Below, in pieces: positions 36,261 through 49,900 of a stretch of DNA of 64,000 nt. The notes under the pieces were generated by a model, which was not told the origin of the DNA, did not search any database, and saw only the letters and a program-made list of their open reading frames with translations. The translations under genes were made by a program, and so were the position numbers. Every line of letters starts with the position of its first letter. Position 1 is the stretch's first letter. The DNA comes from Rhea pennata (lineage: Eukaryota > Chordata > Aves > Rheiformes > Rheidae): positions 7,662,157 through 7,726,156 of the forward strand of contig NC_084687.1 in the NCBI RefSeq assembly GCF_028389875.1, in the 5' to 3' direction.

Positions 36261-36299
36261 ACGAGCCTGCTGCACCAGTTCAGCCCGGGGCAGCTTCCC

Positions 36300-37683
36300 G
36301 GCACTGCCGCCTCCCTGCGCCCCGGCACGCATTGCTCCGGCGCCGACGGCAGCTGCTCCCTGGAGCCGGCAGCCGGCTCAGGGGGCCCCGCAGAGCTGCG
36401 AGCAGCTGCCCCAGCCCGGAGGCCTCCGGGGCCGGCGTTGCCTGCACGGTGCTTCCCCAGCCCTTCGGCGGCCCCCGGCCGCTCCCGCAGGCCCGGCAGA
36501 GGCGCCGCAGGCAGGCGCAGCCCAGGCTCCGCTCGGAGCGGCCGGGCCGCGGCGCCTCGCGGCTGCACGGGGGCGGCGCCGGTGCCCGGCACGTGCGCGC
36601 GCCCGGGGAAGCGCGTGCTCGCGGCGGCGCCGCCGCTGCCCCCGGGGAGGCTGCGGGGCTGCCGGCGCTGCGAGCCGCGGCCCGGTCCGCTCCGGCCGCC
36701 GCCCACCGCGCTTCCCCCCTCCGGGCCCCCGGGCCCCCCTGCAGCGCCCATGCACTGCCCCAAACGCCTGCACCCCCAGCACCGCCTGCACCCCCCGTGC
36801 GACTCCCCCGGGCCGGGCCCCGGCCCCCCCGCCCCCGCGCACCGCGCCCGGGGCCCGGCGAGCTCCTCCGCCGCGGCTCGTGTGCCACCCAGCGGCGGCG
36901 CGGCCCCGGCGCGGGCTGCGCCCTGCCCTGGCGCCGCCCCAGCCCGGGAAGGCAGGAGCGGCGCCGCCTGAGCGCGAGCTGCGGCGGGCGCCCGCCGCGG
37001 AGGCCGGGACGAGGCGGCCTGCGCGGCCGGTGCTGCGCGGGGGGCGCGGGCAGCGCCCGGCGCCGGGCACGAGGGGCCTGGGCGGGGCGGGGCGGGGCGC
37101 GGGGCGCGGGGCGGGGCGGGGCGGGCGGTGGGACGGGGCGGGGCGGGCGGTGGGACGGGGCGGGGCGCGGGGCGGGGCGGGGCGGTGGGACGGGGCGGGG
37201 CGGGCGGTGGGACGGGGCGGGGCGCGGGGCGGGGCGGGCGGCGGGGTGGGGCGGGGCGGGCGGTGGGACGGGGCGGGGCGCGGGGCGGGGCGGGGCGGTG
37301 GGACGGGGCGGGGCGGGCGGTGGCGCGCGGGGCGGGGCGGGCGGCGGCAGCCCCGCCCCTCCCCTCCCCCGCGGGCATGGGGCGTGGCAAGGGGCGTGGC
37401 GGCTCGGCGCGAGCCCCGCCCTAGCTCCCCGCCCCCGCGCGCGGGGGGCGAGGCTGTTGGTGGCCCCGCCCCCCGCCGCCGCGCGCCGTCGTGCTGCGAG
37501 GGCGGTGCGGTGCGAGCCCCGCCCGCGCGCCGCGCTCTCGGGGGCGTGGCCAGTGGCGGCCCCGCCCCTGCTGCGCGCTGAGGTGGCGCGGAGCGGCGCT
37601 GGGCGGGTGGCGCCGCGGGCCGCGCCGGGCCGGGCCAGGCCGCGCCGGGCGGGCGGCGTGGGGCCGGGCCGGGCCGGCCGGGG
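36300..37683 (+). promoter_or_regulatory. LRIG2: LRIG2 promoter CpG island
   Basis: CpG-dense DNA leading into exon 1 and continuing to about 38.1 kb, with no TATA box seen near the start. GC boxes occur as a minisatellite (37,081-37,345) and singly afterwards, together with several GGGGCGTGGC/GGGCGTGG KLF-type boxes at 37,380-37,560. The start site probably lies between 37.35 and 37.68 kb; not determinable exactly. Confidence 0.6.
37081..37345 (+). repeat. GC-box minisatellite upstream of LRIG2
   Basis: GGGGCGGGGC-type units marked by the phrase GGTGGGACGGGG, which starts at 37,127, 37,149, 37,184, 37,206, 37,262 and 37,297 with a degenerate copy near 37,245 and a partial one at 37,319. Spacing alternates 22 and about 35 bp, i.e. 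a higher-order unit of about 57 bp repeated roughly four times. Every unit carries consensus Sp1/KLF GC boxes on the same strand. Confidence 0.85.
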
Positions 37684-37907
37684 ATGCGGGGAGCGGGGCC
37701 GGGCGCGCGGGCCGCCCGCGGGCCGCCGCCGCCGCGGGCCCTGCTGGTGCTGCTGGCGGCGGCGGCGCTGTGGGCGCGGGCCGCCGCCGCGCCCTGCGCC
37801 GCGCCCTGCTCCTGCCGCCGCGGCCTGCTGGACTGCAGCCGCCGCCGGCTGCCCGGCGGGCCGGGCCCGCGGAGGATCCCGCCGCTGCCTGCCGGCACCA
37901 CGGGCCT
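37684..37907 (+). CDS. LRIG2: LRIG2 exon 1: signal peptide and LRR N-terminal cap
   Basis: Encodes aa 1-74 plus two bases. An Arg-rich start, then a hydrophobic core [12 protein letters not shown], then [15 protein letters not shown], the CX3CXCX6C pattern of an LRRNT. Donor CCT|GTGAGT. Very GC-rich (inside the island) and much less like mammalian LRIG2 than the later exons, as expected for a signal peptide. Confidence 0.93.
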
Positions 37908-40900
37908 GTGAGTGAGCGCGCGGCGCGGCGCGGGGGCGGCGCGGGCCGCGGCCTAGCGGGCGGCGGCGGCGCGGGCCCCGCGCGGGCCGCGGCCTCTCGG
38001 CCGGGCCGGGGGTAGCGGGGGCGGCGGCCGCCGGGTCGCGGTTTCCCCGTTTGCTTTGCCTCGGCGCGCGGCGGTGAGGCCGCGGAGCAGCGGGGGCGCG
38101 GGGGGGTCGGGCCCGAGCTCCGCTCTGCCCTGTCCCGTGGCTCCCGCCTCCCCTCAGGGAAACAGCCGTGTCCTCCCCCTTTCCCCCCGGTATTTCCTCT
38201 CTTTTGTATTTTAAAAGCGAGCCAGAGCCCCCGCGAGCTTGCGGAGCCCACGCGCTGAATAACGTTCAGGCGGAGTGAGGCGCAGGGCCCCTCTCCCTCC
38301 CTGGCCGCTACGCTGGCGCTCCTGCTCCCGTCACCTTCGGCTGCGATTCGCTCGAGTGGAAAGGTGTTGAAGGATGAAGGATCCTTCCAAACACATGGAT
38401 CCGCTTCCTTTTTGGATGAAGGATCCAAAAAATACGCTCCTGCGTGCAGATTAATGCTCAGGCCCTACTGGAACAAATTACCATGTTTGCCAGTAGATAG
38501 TTGTTTTAGACTGAAATAACAATATTCTAGACTAAGAAAAAGGGGTCTATTTGGAAGACAGCAGAAGTGCATAAACCAATATTTAGTTAAATCCAAGAAT
38601 TCCTTTAGTTGTCAAAGATGAGAAATGATATTCTCGAAAGCAGGGACTGAGAGTCTGATCCCTATAAAAAACACTGAGCACGTCTGAGGAAGAAACATCA
38701 GCTTCTTGCCCCTTTTGTAGCTCTTCCCTGTGGTAAGCAATTGGAAACGAGTAAGAGAAAATATATGTCAGCAGAGAAATACTACTAATTTGTCCTGTAA
38801 AGTATTCCATGGATAGAAACATATGAGACTATGCTAACTTCAGCGCTTGTCAAGGAAGATGTCAGTCCCTGGAAAAGTGAGCTGGAAGTTCATCAGGTGG
38901 CTAATAAACAAAATGGTCTCTGTGGTATTTAGGGAGAGCAGGTTTTCAATCTTCAAAAATACTTGCCCCTTTCTATAGGCAGATAGAGGGTGTGTTTAAG
39001 ATTGCTTGGCGCAAAATGCAGTGGGAAGAAGTGGTGTTGGCTGCTATGCTAGGTTATGCAATCTGACATATGTGGCAAACAATAATTAAGTGCATGTTCT
39101 CTGTTGTGGCTTTCAAGATTTTGGCGCACACAGCTTGTGGGGGAGCTGACATTTTTCCTTCACTAAGACAGCTCTAAAAGTTCTGAATCTAAACAAGCTA
39201 TAATGCTTAAAAGCTGTTTAGACCCACTCAAAACTTAATTTTTCTCACATGACAAAATCCCTGATATATTTTTCCCCTCTTCAGTTCTGTGAAACCATTT
39301 CACCTAACTTTGAGAATTGAAAGTTCTTGGTTTTTGTAATTCTTCCAAGCTACTTGCAGGTGATGCTTCCAGCATTTTTTTTTCCAATGACCAAAAAAGA
39401 ACCTTCAGAACTCTTTATTCATGATGGAAGTATTCAGACAACCCCTAACTTCAATTCTTCTGTTAACTTATGTATGACTTGTGGATAATCTAGGGAGCAG
39501 TGAAAGAGGGTAGGGAAGTCTGTATGCCAGCAAATGTTTTTTGTTATGCCTATTTTTTCTTAAGGTTATGTACTTTAGAACAAAGAGCACAAGCCCTGCT
39601 TGTGGGACAGTCATCTTGGGGCGGGGGAGGAGTGGCATGATGCTCATGGTTGCTGCCTTCCAGTAGTATCCTAGTGCCTGAAGGTGTGTTTATATATCCT
39701 GGTAGCTGGGGAAATAGTGAGTAAAAGTAGATTAGGCATTAGTTAATTAGTTCAGCCAGATCCATTCACAACAGGGCTTTTTGGTTAGCTTATGTATTTT
39801 TTGGCTCAAATGGTTCATTGTGTTGCCACATCGACACCTGTGTCAGCACAGAGATAAGGGAAATGGAGTAAGTGGTTGTGCTCAGTTGTGCTCTCTGAAT
39901 TGAGAAACTTCAGGACTAACTACTAAGTCTATGATTCTACTCAACTTGATGTGTGCATTCTGTTTTGAGTGCTTAACAGATGAATATTAGTTCAGCTGAA
40001 AATGGATGTTTAGATGTTTTTTAGATGAATCTCTAAAATATAGTTTACACATTTGCTCTGCATCTTGCATAACATGGACTTCACAGTAAAAATCCAAGTG
40101 CTTTTAAAATGGCAGGGACCCTTGGGTTTTGGCTTTTTTTCAAGACAAGGAAATTGTGTTTTGCTCTGCATGAAAATAGAAGTTCTAGCTGTATAACTGG
40201 ATGATCTCTAAACAGAGAAAATCAGACTGTGTACTTCGCTTTGTATCTAGTGATCAGTCAGTCTACCTGTGGTTTTCAGGCAGTGGTGTGTAGAGGGGAT
40301 GAACCCCACATGCAGCCAAGCAAGGAGGATGCAGCACTACCCATTTGCTCTGTAGCTTGTAGTTCCGTGATCACGTGAAGACAAAACTTTGGAAAAAGGA
40401 GACTCTAGTTTCTAGTCCACCCTTTGCTCCTGCAGCACAATAGTGGTAGGAAAGGGTGTTTCTTTTCCCCAGTGACCATATTTAAAGAGAAACAATTCTT
40501 CTCTCAGCTCCTGTTCCTGATGAGTTTTTTTTTCACTGAGCAAGATCCTATATACTGGCATTTTTCTCTGAGGCTGACATTATGCAGTGCCATGCTGAAA
40601 AACTACCTTAAAAGAATAAGGATGCTGAATTAGCATAGTGACCCAATTAAATCTCAGGAGAATTAAAATGTTGTTTTGTTTTGTCATTTGTAACTGAACT
40701 GTGGCTTTTATGTCACTGGTTCTAAGTGTGAACTGCAAATTTTCAGTAAGTATAGGAAACATGTAGAACTTTAAATTTCGTGTTTTCTTGAAGCCAGGAA
40801 TTGACTTGAACTTTTTGCTATTGCTGTATTAAAGCTTCTTGAGCCATTGAGTAAGGTGAATACTGGAGGGATTTGGTGAGATACATTGCTTTCTCTACAA

Positions 40901-43900
40901 ACTTTGGTGGTCTTAGAGGTACAGAGGTAATGATCTAGTAGTCTCAGTTAGAAGTACCTAACTTAGCACTTAATAGAAATTAGCATATATTTCTGTGATA
41001 ACTGAATTTCCAGGTTTCTGTTTCTAAAGTTTCTAATGGCCTGAGTCCAGAGCTTGTTATAAACAGTTCTCTGCAGATGCCAAGAAACTACTGCAAGGAA
41101 AGGAAATAGTAAGACTGAAGTCAATATTTAGCAGTTTGTCAGAGCACAAGAAATAAAGTACGTTTGTTCTTTAACTCTTTTGGTGAAAGATTTTTCTACA
41201 GTGGAGTGTCCCTTGGTCATCTCCTCGGTTCTAACACCATATACAATGAGAAATGGCTTCTTAGTAGCTGCTGACTGGAAAAGTATCTTTTTTTTCCTTC
41301 CTCCTGCTGCAGACTAGTATTTGGAGATAAGGTACTACTAAGGAAGCAGCTTTCAGCAGCTTTGTTAGCCAGTAGATTGTAAAACATATCTCATGCCGTT
41401 AGAAAATAATAGAAATCTGGGAAGTTCAGCATTTGTTCATCTCATGTTGAATGTTGCAAATAGCTTTTTCTTTTTAATTACACATTTTCCTAAGTCAGTT
41501 CTGATATCACTTGTAGCTGTTATTTTTCACAGCCTGACGTGGTAGGAACCATTGTCTTCCTCCTGAAAGCCTTAGAAAATCAGGTTTTCAATAATGTTAA
41601 TATTAATCTGACTCTGGAGATCAGAGGAGCAGCCTCCTCCCCCCCCCCCCCCCCCCACACACACACGCACACACTCTATGCCTGGCCTCTGGGAGCCAGG
41701 CTGGTGCTAGGCCACGGCGCCTGCAGGATGTCCAGGACCCTTTGCGTTACTGGTGTTTAGAATTGGCTTAGTTACTACAAAACAGGTCTGCAGAATAATG
41801 TTCAGTGACTGCTTGTGCATTGTTCTTCTCTTTAGATTCTCTTTATTGTAGAAAAGAATTGTTGCTTGCAAGCCTGTGTTTGCTGTTGTATTCTTTTAAT
41901 TACATCAAGATTTAAGTTATACATATACATTTAACAGCCACCTGACTTGCCATGACACCCAAGATTTTAGTAATTCATTTCTACAGCTGTATCTTTATTG
42001 GCATGCCTGAGAAGTTCACTACAAATAGTGTGTCAAGTGCTCTTCCTCTCCCAGCAGATTTTGGACTTACAGCCCAGAAGTATAAAGTCATTCCATAAGC
42101 ACTGGAATGAACAGAATCAGGTTCTGCTGAAGCTGTCTTCTGGTTATCTGTAAATACCTTGCTCTGTATTGAGGGTTCTTGTGATCTTGTTAATACCCAC
42201 CTATAGACACCTTCTGGTACCCAGGAATGACTAAACTTGCACTGTAACCCTTTCTTCTGCTGAGGCACTAATGGAATTCCTTTTCTGCACCTAGTTACTG
42301 TTTTTGGAGGAGCTTCATATCTGTACAGATTCAACAGTCAAATTTGCTTGAAATTGACTGTAGGCCCCAAATTTAGTCCTGAAACAGACAATATAGAATC
42401 ATAGAATGGTAAGGTTGGAAGATCATCTCATTCAACCCTCAGCGAAGCCCATATGGGGATTGAACCCATGACCTTGGCATTAGCAGCACCACACTCTCAC
42501 CAACTGAGCTCAGATGATGGGGTGATCTGAGCCTGGCTTTCAATGGAAGTATTTTTGACTATGCCTGATTGTATTTTAATATTTTCTGATTGATTACATG
42601 ATAGTTTTGTTAAGAATAACTTTGAGTCTCTGAGTCAGCGTAACTACAACCCCTCCTGATGGTCTCAAAATTAGCTGTAATAAATATATAATGTGTTCCT
42701 TCTGTAGTCATTTAAGAGAAATAGTGACACAAGTGATGTGGGAGGGGAACTCATCACAAGATGAGCAGCTGTAGCTGAAAATAACTTATGGCTTTATCCA
42801 TGATATTAGAAGTAAAAATAGAGTGTAAAGTATGATGTCTTACTAAAGGCAGGCACAACTAGATATTCTGATTTAATAGGCAATGTTTGAATATACCTGC
42901 ACCTGTCAAAAGCTTACTCATGATGGTGAGGTTGTCAGTACTGTTCCAAAACCTCATTATTGGTGCCAGTTCTGTTCTAACATGCCATGCTTGGGTTAGC
43001 ACAAGCTTTCTGGGGTTTATTTGTTCTGGACTAGTGCTAGAAATGCATTTGCCATGATTGGTTTATTAACCTTACGGAGTGACATCTGTCTCTGTGCACA
43101 GGAAAGGCAAGAATCAGGTTTCCATCAAAAACCTGAAATGTTTTGGTCATCTTTTGATTCATATCACAAATAGAGATAGTTCATACTCAAAGAGTTAGCC
43201 TACAGAAATGTACTCATTTTTTTCCTGTAAAAACTGACACACAAAGTTTGAGGCAAAAGCAAAATGCTTCTTCAAAATTTAAGCGATTGGAGTAACATCA
43301 ATATCCATTATAGGCATTAAAAACAGACTTGACCACATTTTTGCTCATTGAAACAACCCAATTCCCACCTTTGTTTCGTATAAGTAAAAGCAACTGGAGC
43401 TAAGGCATCCCTTCTTTAGTCTCTCAGCCTCATGTTTCTCTCCTCTAGCTTGTTGGTCATTGTGTGTGTGTGCTGTTCCTTTAAAACAAGCCTGCCTTAA
43501 CTAGTCAGCTTCTTTCAGAAGCACTGAGAAATTGAGGATTGTAGTTACAGAAAGCACTTCAATAACAGGCATTTTGTAAGAGATTATTTTCACACCCCTG
43601 GAAAATTTTTCTTTTTTGAGATACTGTAAATATTGCAGTTAGACCTGTGATTTAAAGGGAAAATGTTCCTCACAGGTATGATCTTTCTTTCAAAAAGCCT
43701 TTTTAACCAAGTTGCTTAATTAAAACAGAGAAATAGATGTTTTTCTCTAAGTGACCAGTAGAACAAGGTAGAAACAACTTTTTCATTTTAATAACAGAGA
43801 AATTGTGTGTATCAAAAACATGGATTAAGACTTCTCTTTTTTTAGGTTGCATAGATGCGCAAAGTGTACTTTTTTTTAATAAAGAAACTAGAATAACTTC

Positions 43901-46900
43901 TTATTTTGTTGTTCTCTAGGGATTTAAGTCATAATCATTTACTGTCATCTAACTGGAGCATTGATTTGTCTGCTCACACGCTACAAGAAGTGTAAGTTAT
44001 TGTTTATGGTAAACTCAGTAGAAAAGATTTCCTCCAAAATTCTAGTTAATACATTTTAAAATTTTGACCCTTAATGCATGCCTAGATATCTAGTCTGATT
44101 TTCAGAAATATCCAGTGCTGATAAATTAAAAATGGATGCGCTATGTTGGCAATGTATTTTATGTAAAGCTCTCCTGTTCCGTGTACAGAAAGCTTTTTGA
44201 TAGAAGACAACTGTTTTTAAAAGAAATGAAAGTTCTGCTTGTTTTGACTATGGCTATGTTGAACAGAAGTAATGATATCCATTTTTCATGGTAAAGAGAT
44301 GTGCTTCATTATAAAAATTTTTCAAATTATTAGTATTTAAACAAGCTTTTAAGGAGTTTGTTATGTTAATAACACGTAATAGTTGCCGAAATGGAATTGT
44401 TAAAATTTACAATATGGGTTAATTCTGCTTTGTTGAGTAGGGTTTTTCTCCTCTTTGAAGTGCTAATAAAGATTTTTATTTTATTTTTTTTAGGAAAATG
44501 AATTACAATGAGCTAAGTGAAATTCCGTACTTTGGAGAAACAACTTCTAATATAACTCTTCTCTCATTGTAAGCAATAGTTTGTCTACCTTTTTTCTGCT
44601 TTTTCTTCAGCAAGTGGGAAAATATTATTAGAATTTTGCTATCAAGTTGCAGGGAACCATAACTTATTTTATCTTAGAATACTGTTTGCGTAAAGTGCTT
44701 CAGGGAATATGTGAGCACTCTTTAAAGAAATACAAATCAGTTGGACAATCCAGTAGCCCTATATTGCTGCTAAAATGCAGTCAACCAAGATGAGCAGTTT
44801 TGAAGGGGAGGGAGGTGGTCTAGGCATGACAGTCCCATAAGGAACAGCCCAATTGCATGCCTGAGAACTTAAATCTATTCATATGTTAAGATGGCAAATA
44901 GATCCCGGGTTTTCAGTATTGTCTTATGAACACTGAAGTATATGCTACATTTCCCATTCAAGAGAAACACTAATAATGTTAATGCTCAGAACCTTGTAGT
45001 TGTTTTAAATATACAAATTGAAGGATGGGATGTTTTGACAATCGTATTTCCTGGTATCTTTCAGGGTGCATAATACAATTCCAGAAATAAATGCTGAGCA
45101 ACTGCAAGTTTACCTTTCTCTGGAGAATCTAGATCTTAGTTCTAATCTAATCTCAGAAATTAAAACTTCTTCTTTCCCACGGATGCAATTGAAGTACCTG
45201 TAAGTATGAGTGATCCATTATGTCTGGGGTTCCTGGCTCCAAAGCGGTAATGTTGAAGGCCTCATCTACTTCAAGTTACTTATTATAGGTATTGCTGGAA
45301 GGGTTTGAACTGGTAGCAGTGCTCATGGTAGCTGCAAATATGCTTAGAATAAAATACTTCTAATACCAAGTCTGTATCATGTTTTCTCGGATAGTGTTGA
45401 AAACAATGAGTGCTGATGTCAAAGTGATAGTATTTCAGCCAGCAGGGACATAGAATGAGATTTTTCCTTATCTTGAGTAGATCACTGTTGACACTATCTT
45501 AACCATGCCTAATGGAAGCATGGACATGCAGTAAAAATCAGCGCCTACCAGTGATTCCTGTAGGGAAAAATAGTTTACTTTAGGGTACCAGAATTTTGAT
45601 TTCTGATGTGGCTTCACAAGGAACCTGAGTATTAAAAATTAGTTGCTTGTAGTAGTTCTTGTGCAATTTTGTTAATATTCTTTGTTCTGAAAAGTTGCTT
45701 TTCCTCTTATTTTCCTAGGAATCTGAGCAACAACAGAATAACTACCCTAGAAGCAGGCTGTCTTGATAACTTATCTAACTCTCTAATGGTGGTAAAGCTA
45801 AACAGAAATAGAATTAGTGTTATTCCACCAAAGATCTTCAAATTACCTCATGTGCAGTTTCTGTAAGTAGCACTTCTAGAATTTTAGAAGCTTAAAAAGA
45901 TAGTGTTTATAGCTGTATTGCTCTCCACAGTATGTGTTCTTAATAGTCACAGTGTTGCTTATCAAAAGATGTCTTAATATTTGATTGTCATCTTTATTTA
46001 AGGGAACTGAAAAGGAACCGTATTAAAATAGTGGAAAGTCTTACATTCCAAGGCCTGGAATCCTTAAAATCATTAAAAATGCAGCGCAATGGGATTAGCA
46101 GATTGATGGATGGAGCGTTCTTTGGCCTGAATAATATAGAAGAGTTGTAAGTATGCCTAATCATGGAATTTCTTTTAGGAACTTAGCTGTGGAGGTAATT
46201 TCCTGTATGGCTTCCCTAATATCTAAGCTCTACTAAAATGTAGATGACAAAATTAGTTTACAGATCAGTATTTTTCCATATTTTATGTGTCTGGAAACTT
46301 TAGAGGTAGAGAGATACTGTCTCTCTCCCCAGGCTTCTTTTTCCTTGATGATGCTTTGGTTTAGTCTTTTTGCAGTTTTGTGAAGATGTTTTGTCAGTTC
46401 TCTGACTTTGTGTGCTTTGTTGATCTGCTTTTGCACTTTGGTACCAGTAGGAGACCTAATACGGGAGTATTCTAAACTTAGTGCTTTGTAAGAAAGCATA
46501 TGCACTCACCATAACATGGGACAATTCTTTATTGTGTGATTCTGACGTAGCATAGGCATGTGCCATGCACTCTTAGCAAAAGATTTTTTTTAAAAAAATA
46601 AATAATCTTTGAGAACTGAAACGTTTCCATTTGAGAGTAAATGGCCACAGTTTCAGTTCTGCCACTGGATCAGAGTAGTAATGCGTTGCTTTCTTTTTGT
46701 ACATGCTTGTTCATTTGGTTCCTGTGGAATGAGTAAATCATGTGTTTCAGATTCTGTAGGATTTAATCTTAGTAAATCATTTTGGGATCCACAAATTCTG
46801 TAAATGTGAGTTTCATTGATTGTCTATTTGGCAAGTGTTTTTCCTTCTAATTCCTTAGAGAACTGGAACATAATAACTTAACAGAAGTAAACAAGGGCTG

Positions 46901-49900
46901 GCTTTATGGTCTGCGAACATTACAACAACTCTACATTAGCCAGAATGCCATTACCAGGATCAGCCCAGATGCGTGGGAGTTCTGCCAAAGACTTTCAGAA
47001 CTGTAAGTCCTGGGCGGAATTTCAGTGGGGATTTTGTAACATTATGAATAACAGATTAGAGAGCACATATATAGGAAGAATGAATTACTGAAGAAAATGC
47101 TCCGTTTACTTATTAGGCCTGTAAGTGTTCTGTTAGAAATTAATCAAGGTTTCCTGTTTGATAGTGTCTTCATAGTTAATCCCCCTTGCTTGCCTTTAAA
47201 GTATATGTTCAATATTTCTAGAGACTTATCATACAACCAGCTGACTCGCCTCAGGGAGTTTGCCTTTGTGGGACTTGGTTTGTTGGAGAAACTAAACCTG
47301 GGTGACAACCGAGTTAGTCACATTGCTGATGGTGTGTTCAGAGGACTGACAAATCTTCGAACCTTGTAAGTACTGAAAACTTTTAGTTAAAAACCTCATT
47401 TGATTCAATGCGGCAAAGCTTTTGCAAGTAAGACAATGAATATTGCACTGTGCAAGCCTAAGTAAGATCAGTGTTTTGACACTTGCTGTATTGCTGTCCT
47501 GCCTTCAGGTATAGCAGAGCTGATTATTTTTGGTCTATAAAGATGATAGAATCCTGACATAGTTGAAACAAACCAACCATTTAATTTTAGTGGTGATGTA
47601 AGAGCGACTTGATGACCTTGAGTACTCAGTGCATGTCATACCAGTTCTGAGAAGGTATGGATTGTCAGCTTGTGTAAATGCAAGAGATGAGTTGTCAGTA
47701 CAGACCTCGCTTTCTTCCTCATGGTTGTGTTAGGATTGGAACCTAAGAAACCAAACTGAATACTGCGAGTCACAGGAGGTATTGTTTTGCCCACCCCATT
47801 TGCATGCTGAAGTCACAGGCATAGTATAGAGGAAAGGTATAGAAATACTTGCTATCGGAGAGACAGCTCTGTATTTGCCAAGACCTTTGCTAGCAGCTGT
47901 AACCTGTTTGATATTTCTGATAAGAGAAGATTCAATCCTAGTTCTTTTTTTTTTTTTTTTTTAAAAAAAAGTCCTAGGTAGATGTGAACACTTGTAATAT
48001 CCTAGTCTATGATAGTTGAGAAAGGAGTGAAAGTTTATAACCCCTCTGTCAGTTCATTAAATAAATGCTTAAATAAGCAAACTGAGAGAGACTTATGTAA
48101 GCAGTCATATTCTGTTAACCATAATGCAACCTTTTAATGAAATAATTAAAACTAATTTCTTAGATTTAGAGTAGCATGAAAAAGAACAAGAGCAGATTAA
48201 TTAGTAGGTTTTGCTGGGCTCTTCAGGGGCATCAAACAGTGGAGAGTCTGGCCATTTTGCTTCAGAGTTGGAATGTGCAGGACTGAGGGCAGTGGTGATT
48301 AACAGGGCTCCAGGCATTCGTGTCTAGCCAAGCGTGAGGAGCAAACTCCTTGCCTCACACAATGAGGGGCTTTTCTTTTGGGTTGCTCACGCTTTTTGTT
48401 AAGTGGTCTGAGTAATGTGAGTGTATAAATACTTCAGACACCAAGATATGTTGTGTAGCTGTCAGATTATTTCCATTGTTGTCTGTACTACAGTTCTGGT
48501 TGTTTCAGTGTTAAGGCAGTTGACATAATTGTCTCTATGTTCAGTTCTTACCACTATTCTGCAAGGTAACTTTAAAGGAGAATTAGAGCAAGCTGCTGTA
48601 GAAACTGTGTATATAAGCTACAAGCTAATAAGAGCAAAGTAGGATTAAAGGTGTATCTAAGAATAGCACTGAAACTTTGAAGATTAAAATCTTGCCACTG
48701 TGTTTACTTCATGTATGGCGTTTCTACCTACTTGTGAATAACTCAGCATTGATACCACTCCAGTATTCATAATCTGAAATTTTGAAGCAAACGTAAAGAG
48801 AATTTTAGAAACTAGTTTCCAGTCCTGAGATCTAACAATCTGGAAGTAAGTTTAGTATATTACTCGTGTGGTCATTTTTGACATTAGATCATATCCACGT
48901 TGAGTTTCTTAACTTGAATAATGCTTAATGGAGGAAAATACTTAGTGTGAGCAAGTGTCAAGGCTGTGTTGGCTCATTTCTCATAAGTGACATCAAATAA
49001 TTCCATTATGAGCACTCTTCTCCTTATTTGTCCTAAATTTTAAATTATATATCTTAATTGTGGAAATGACTGCTGCAGGGCCTTAAGAAAAGACTTCGGT
49101 ATTTACAAGTAAGAAAAACAAGCAAATGATGCGTTACCACTGACAGCATCCTGGAGGTTGATTTCTGATGTCCTTCAGGATGGTAATCCATGCAATTTGT
49201 AGTCTCACGAAGGGGAAAGTAGATTGTGCTAATGATGGAAAGATGCACCAGGAAAGAAGTGTTTGAAGAATACATATACTGTCTGTATATGTAGATAGCT
49301 TTCTGTGGCAGTTGACTTTTTTGGAGCTCTGTCAAGCTGATACATGTAATATCTACTAAAATGCACTATATCTTATTTTTCATCAGTGTATCTTTCTTTA
49401 AACACACTGATGGTTGCAAATACTGCTATGCATCATGGTGTTAAAACAGACTAAAACTATAGCTCTAAAGAAAACTGTTCACTCAATCTATTTCTTTCAG
49501 GCTAAAAATGCTGCTACATTTTATCTCAATCTCTCAAAAAAACATGTAATTCTTTCCAAACCATATTGCTATACTGCTTATGCTGTTTAGTCTGCTGTTC
49601 TTTGTGAGGGGCAGAAGTGCTGTGCAGAGGTCAGACAGAAATCCCATTAGCTGGTAACAAGATTTGTGAGCAGAAAAACAACTTCATTCTGAAATCTACT
49701 ACTTTGTTCCTGACAGTCTTACACTATAACCTGTGTGTAATCTCTTAATATGCTAATGCTATTTTAAGCCTGTTACTCGGGAAGGTTAATGCTGCTAGTA
49801 TATTGGTTAGTTCACTTTCAAGAACTGACTTGCTTCAGGAGTTTTTCCTAGCTTCTGGTAAATAGTCCATCACATGACAGTTGCTAGTCAGACTGTGTCT

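Larger units (their letters stand above)
37908..43919 (+). other. LRIG2 intron 1 (6 kb)
   Basis: GT-AG, phase 2. The first 400 bp belong to the CpG island; the rest is AT-rich unique sequence with a C18/CA microsatellite (41.64 kb) and the tRNA-derived SINE (42.4 kb). No other gene seen. Confidence 0.9.

Noticed and set aside
36014-37915. Three very long frames (458-582 codons) over the LRIG2 promoter
   Set aside because: They translate the CA-type tract and the GC-box minisatellite; a 57-bp unit is a multiple of three and so stays open in any stop-free frame. The last overlaps real LRIG2 exon 1 in the wrong frame.
42420-42515. Functional tRNA-Ile gene
   Set aside because: The 5' acceptor arm is lost, the anticodon region is changed and a CR1 tail is joined; it is a SINE head.
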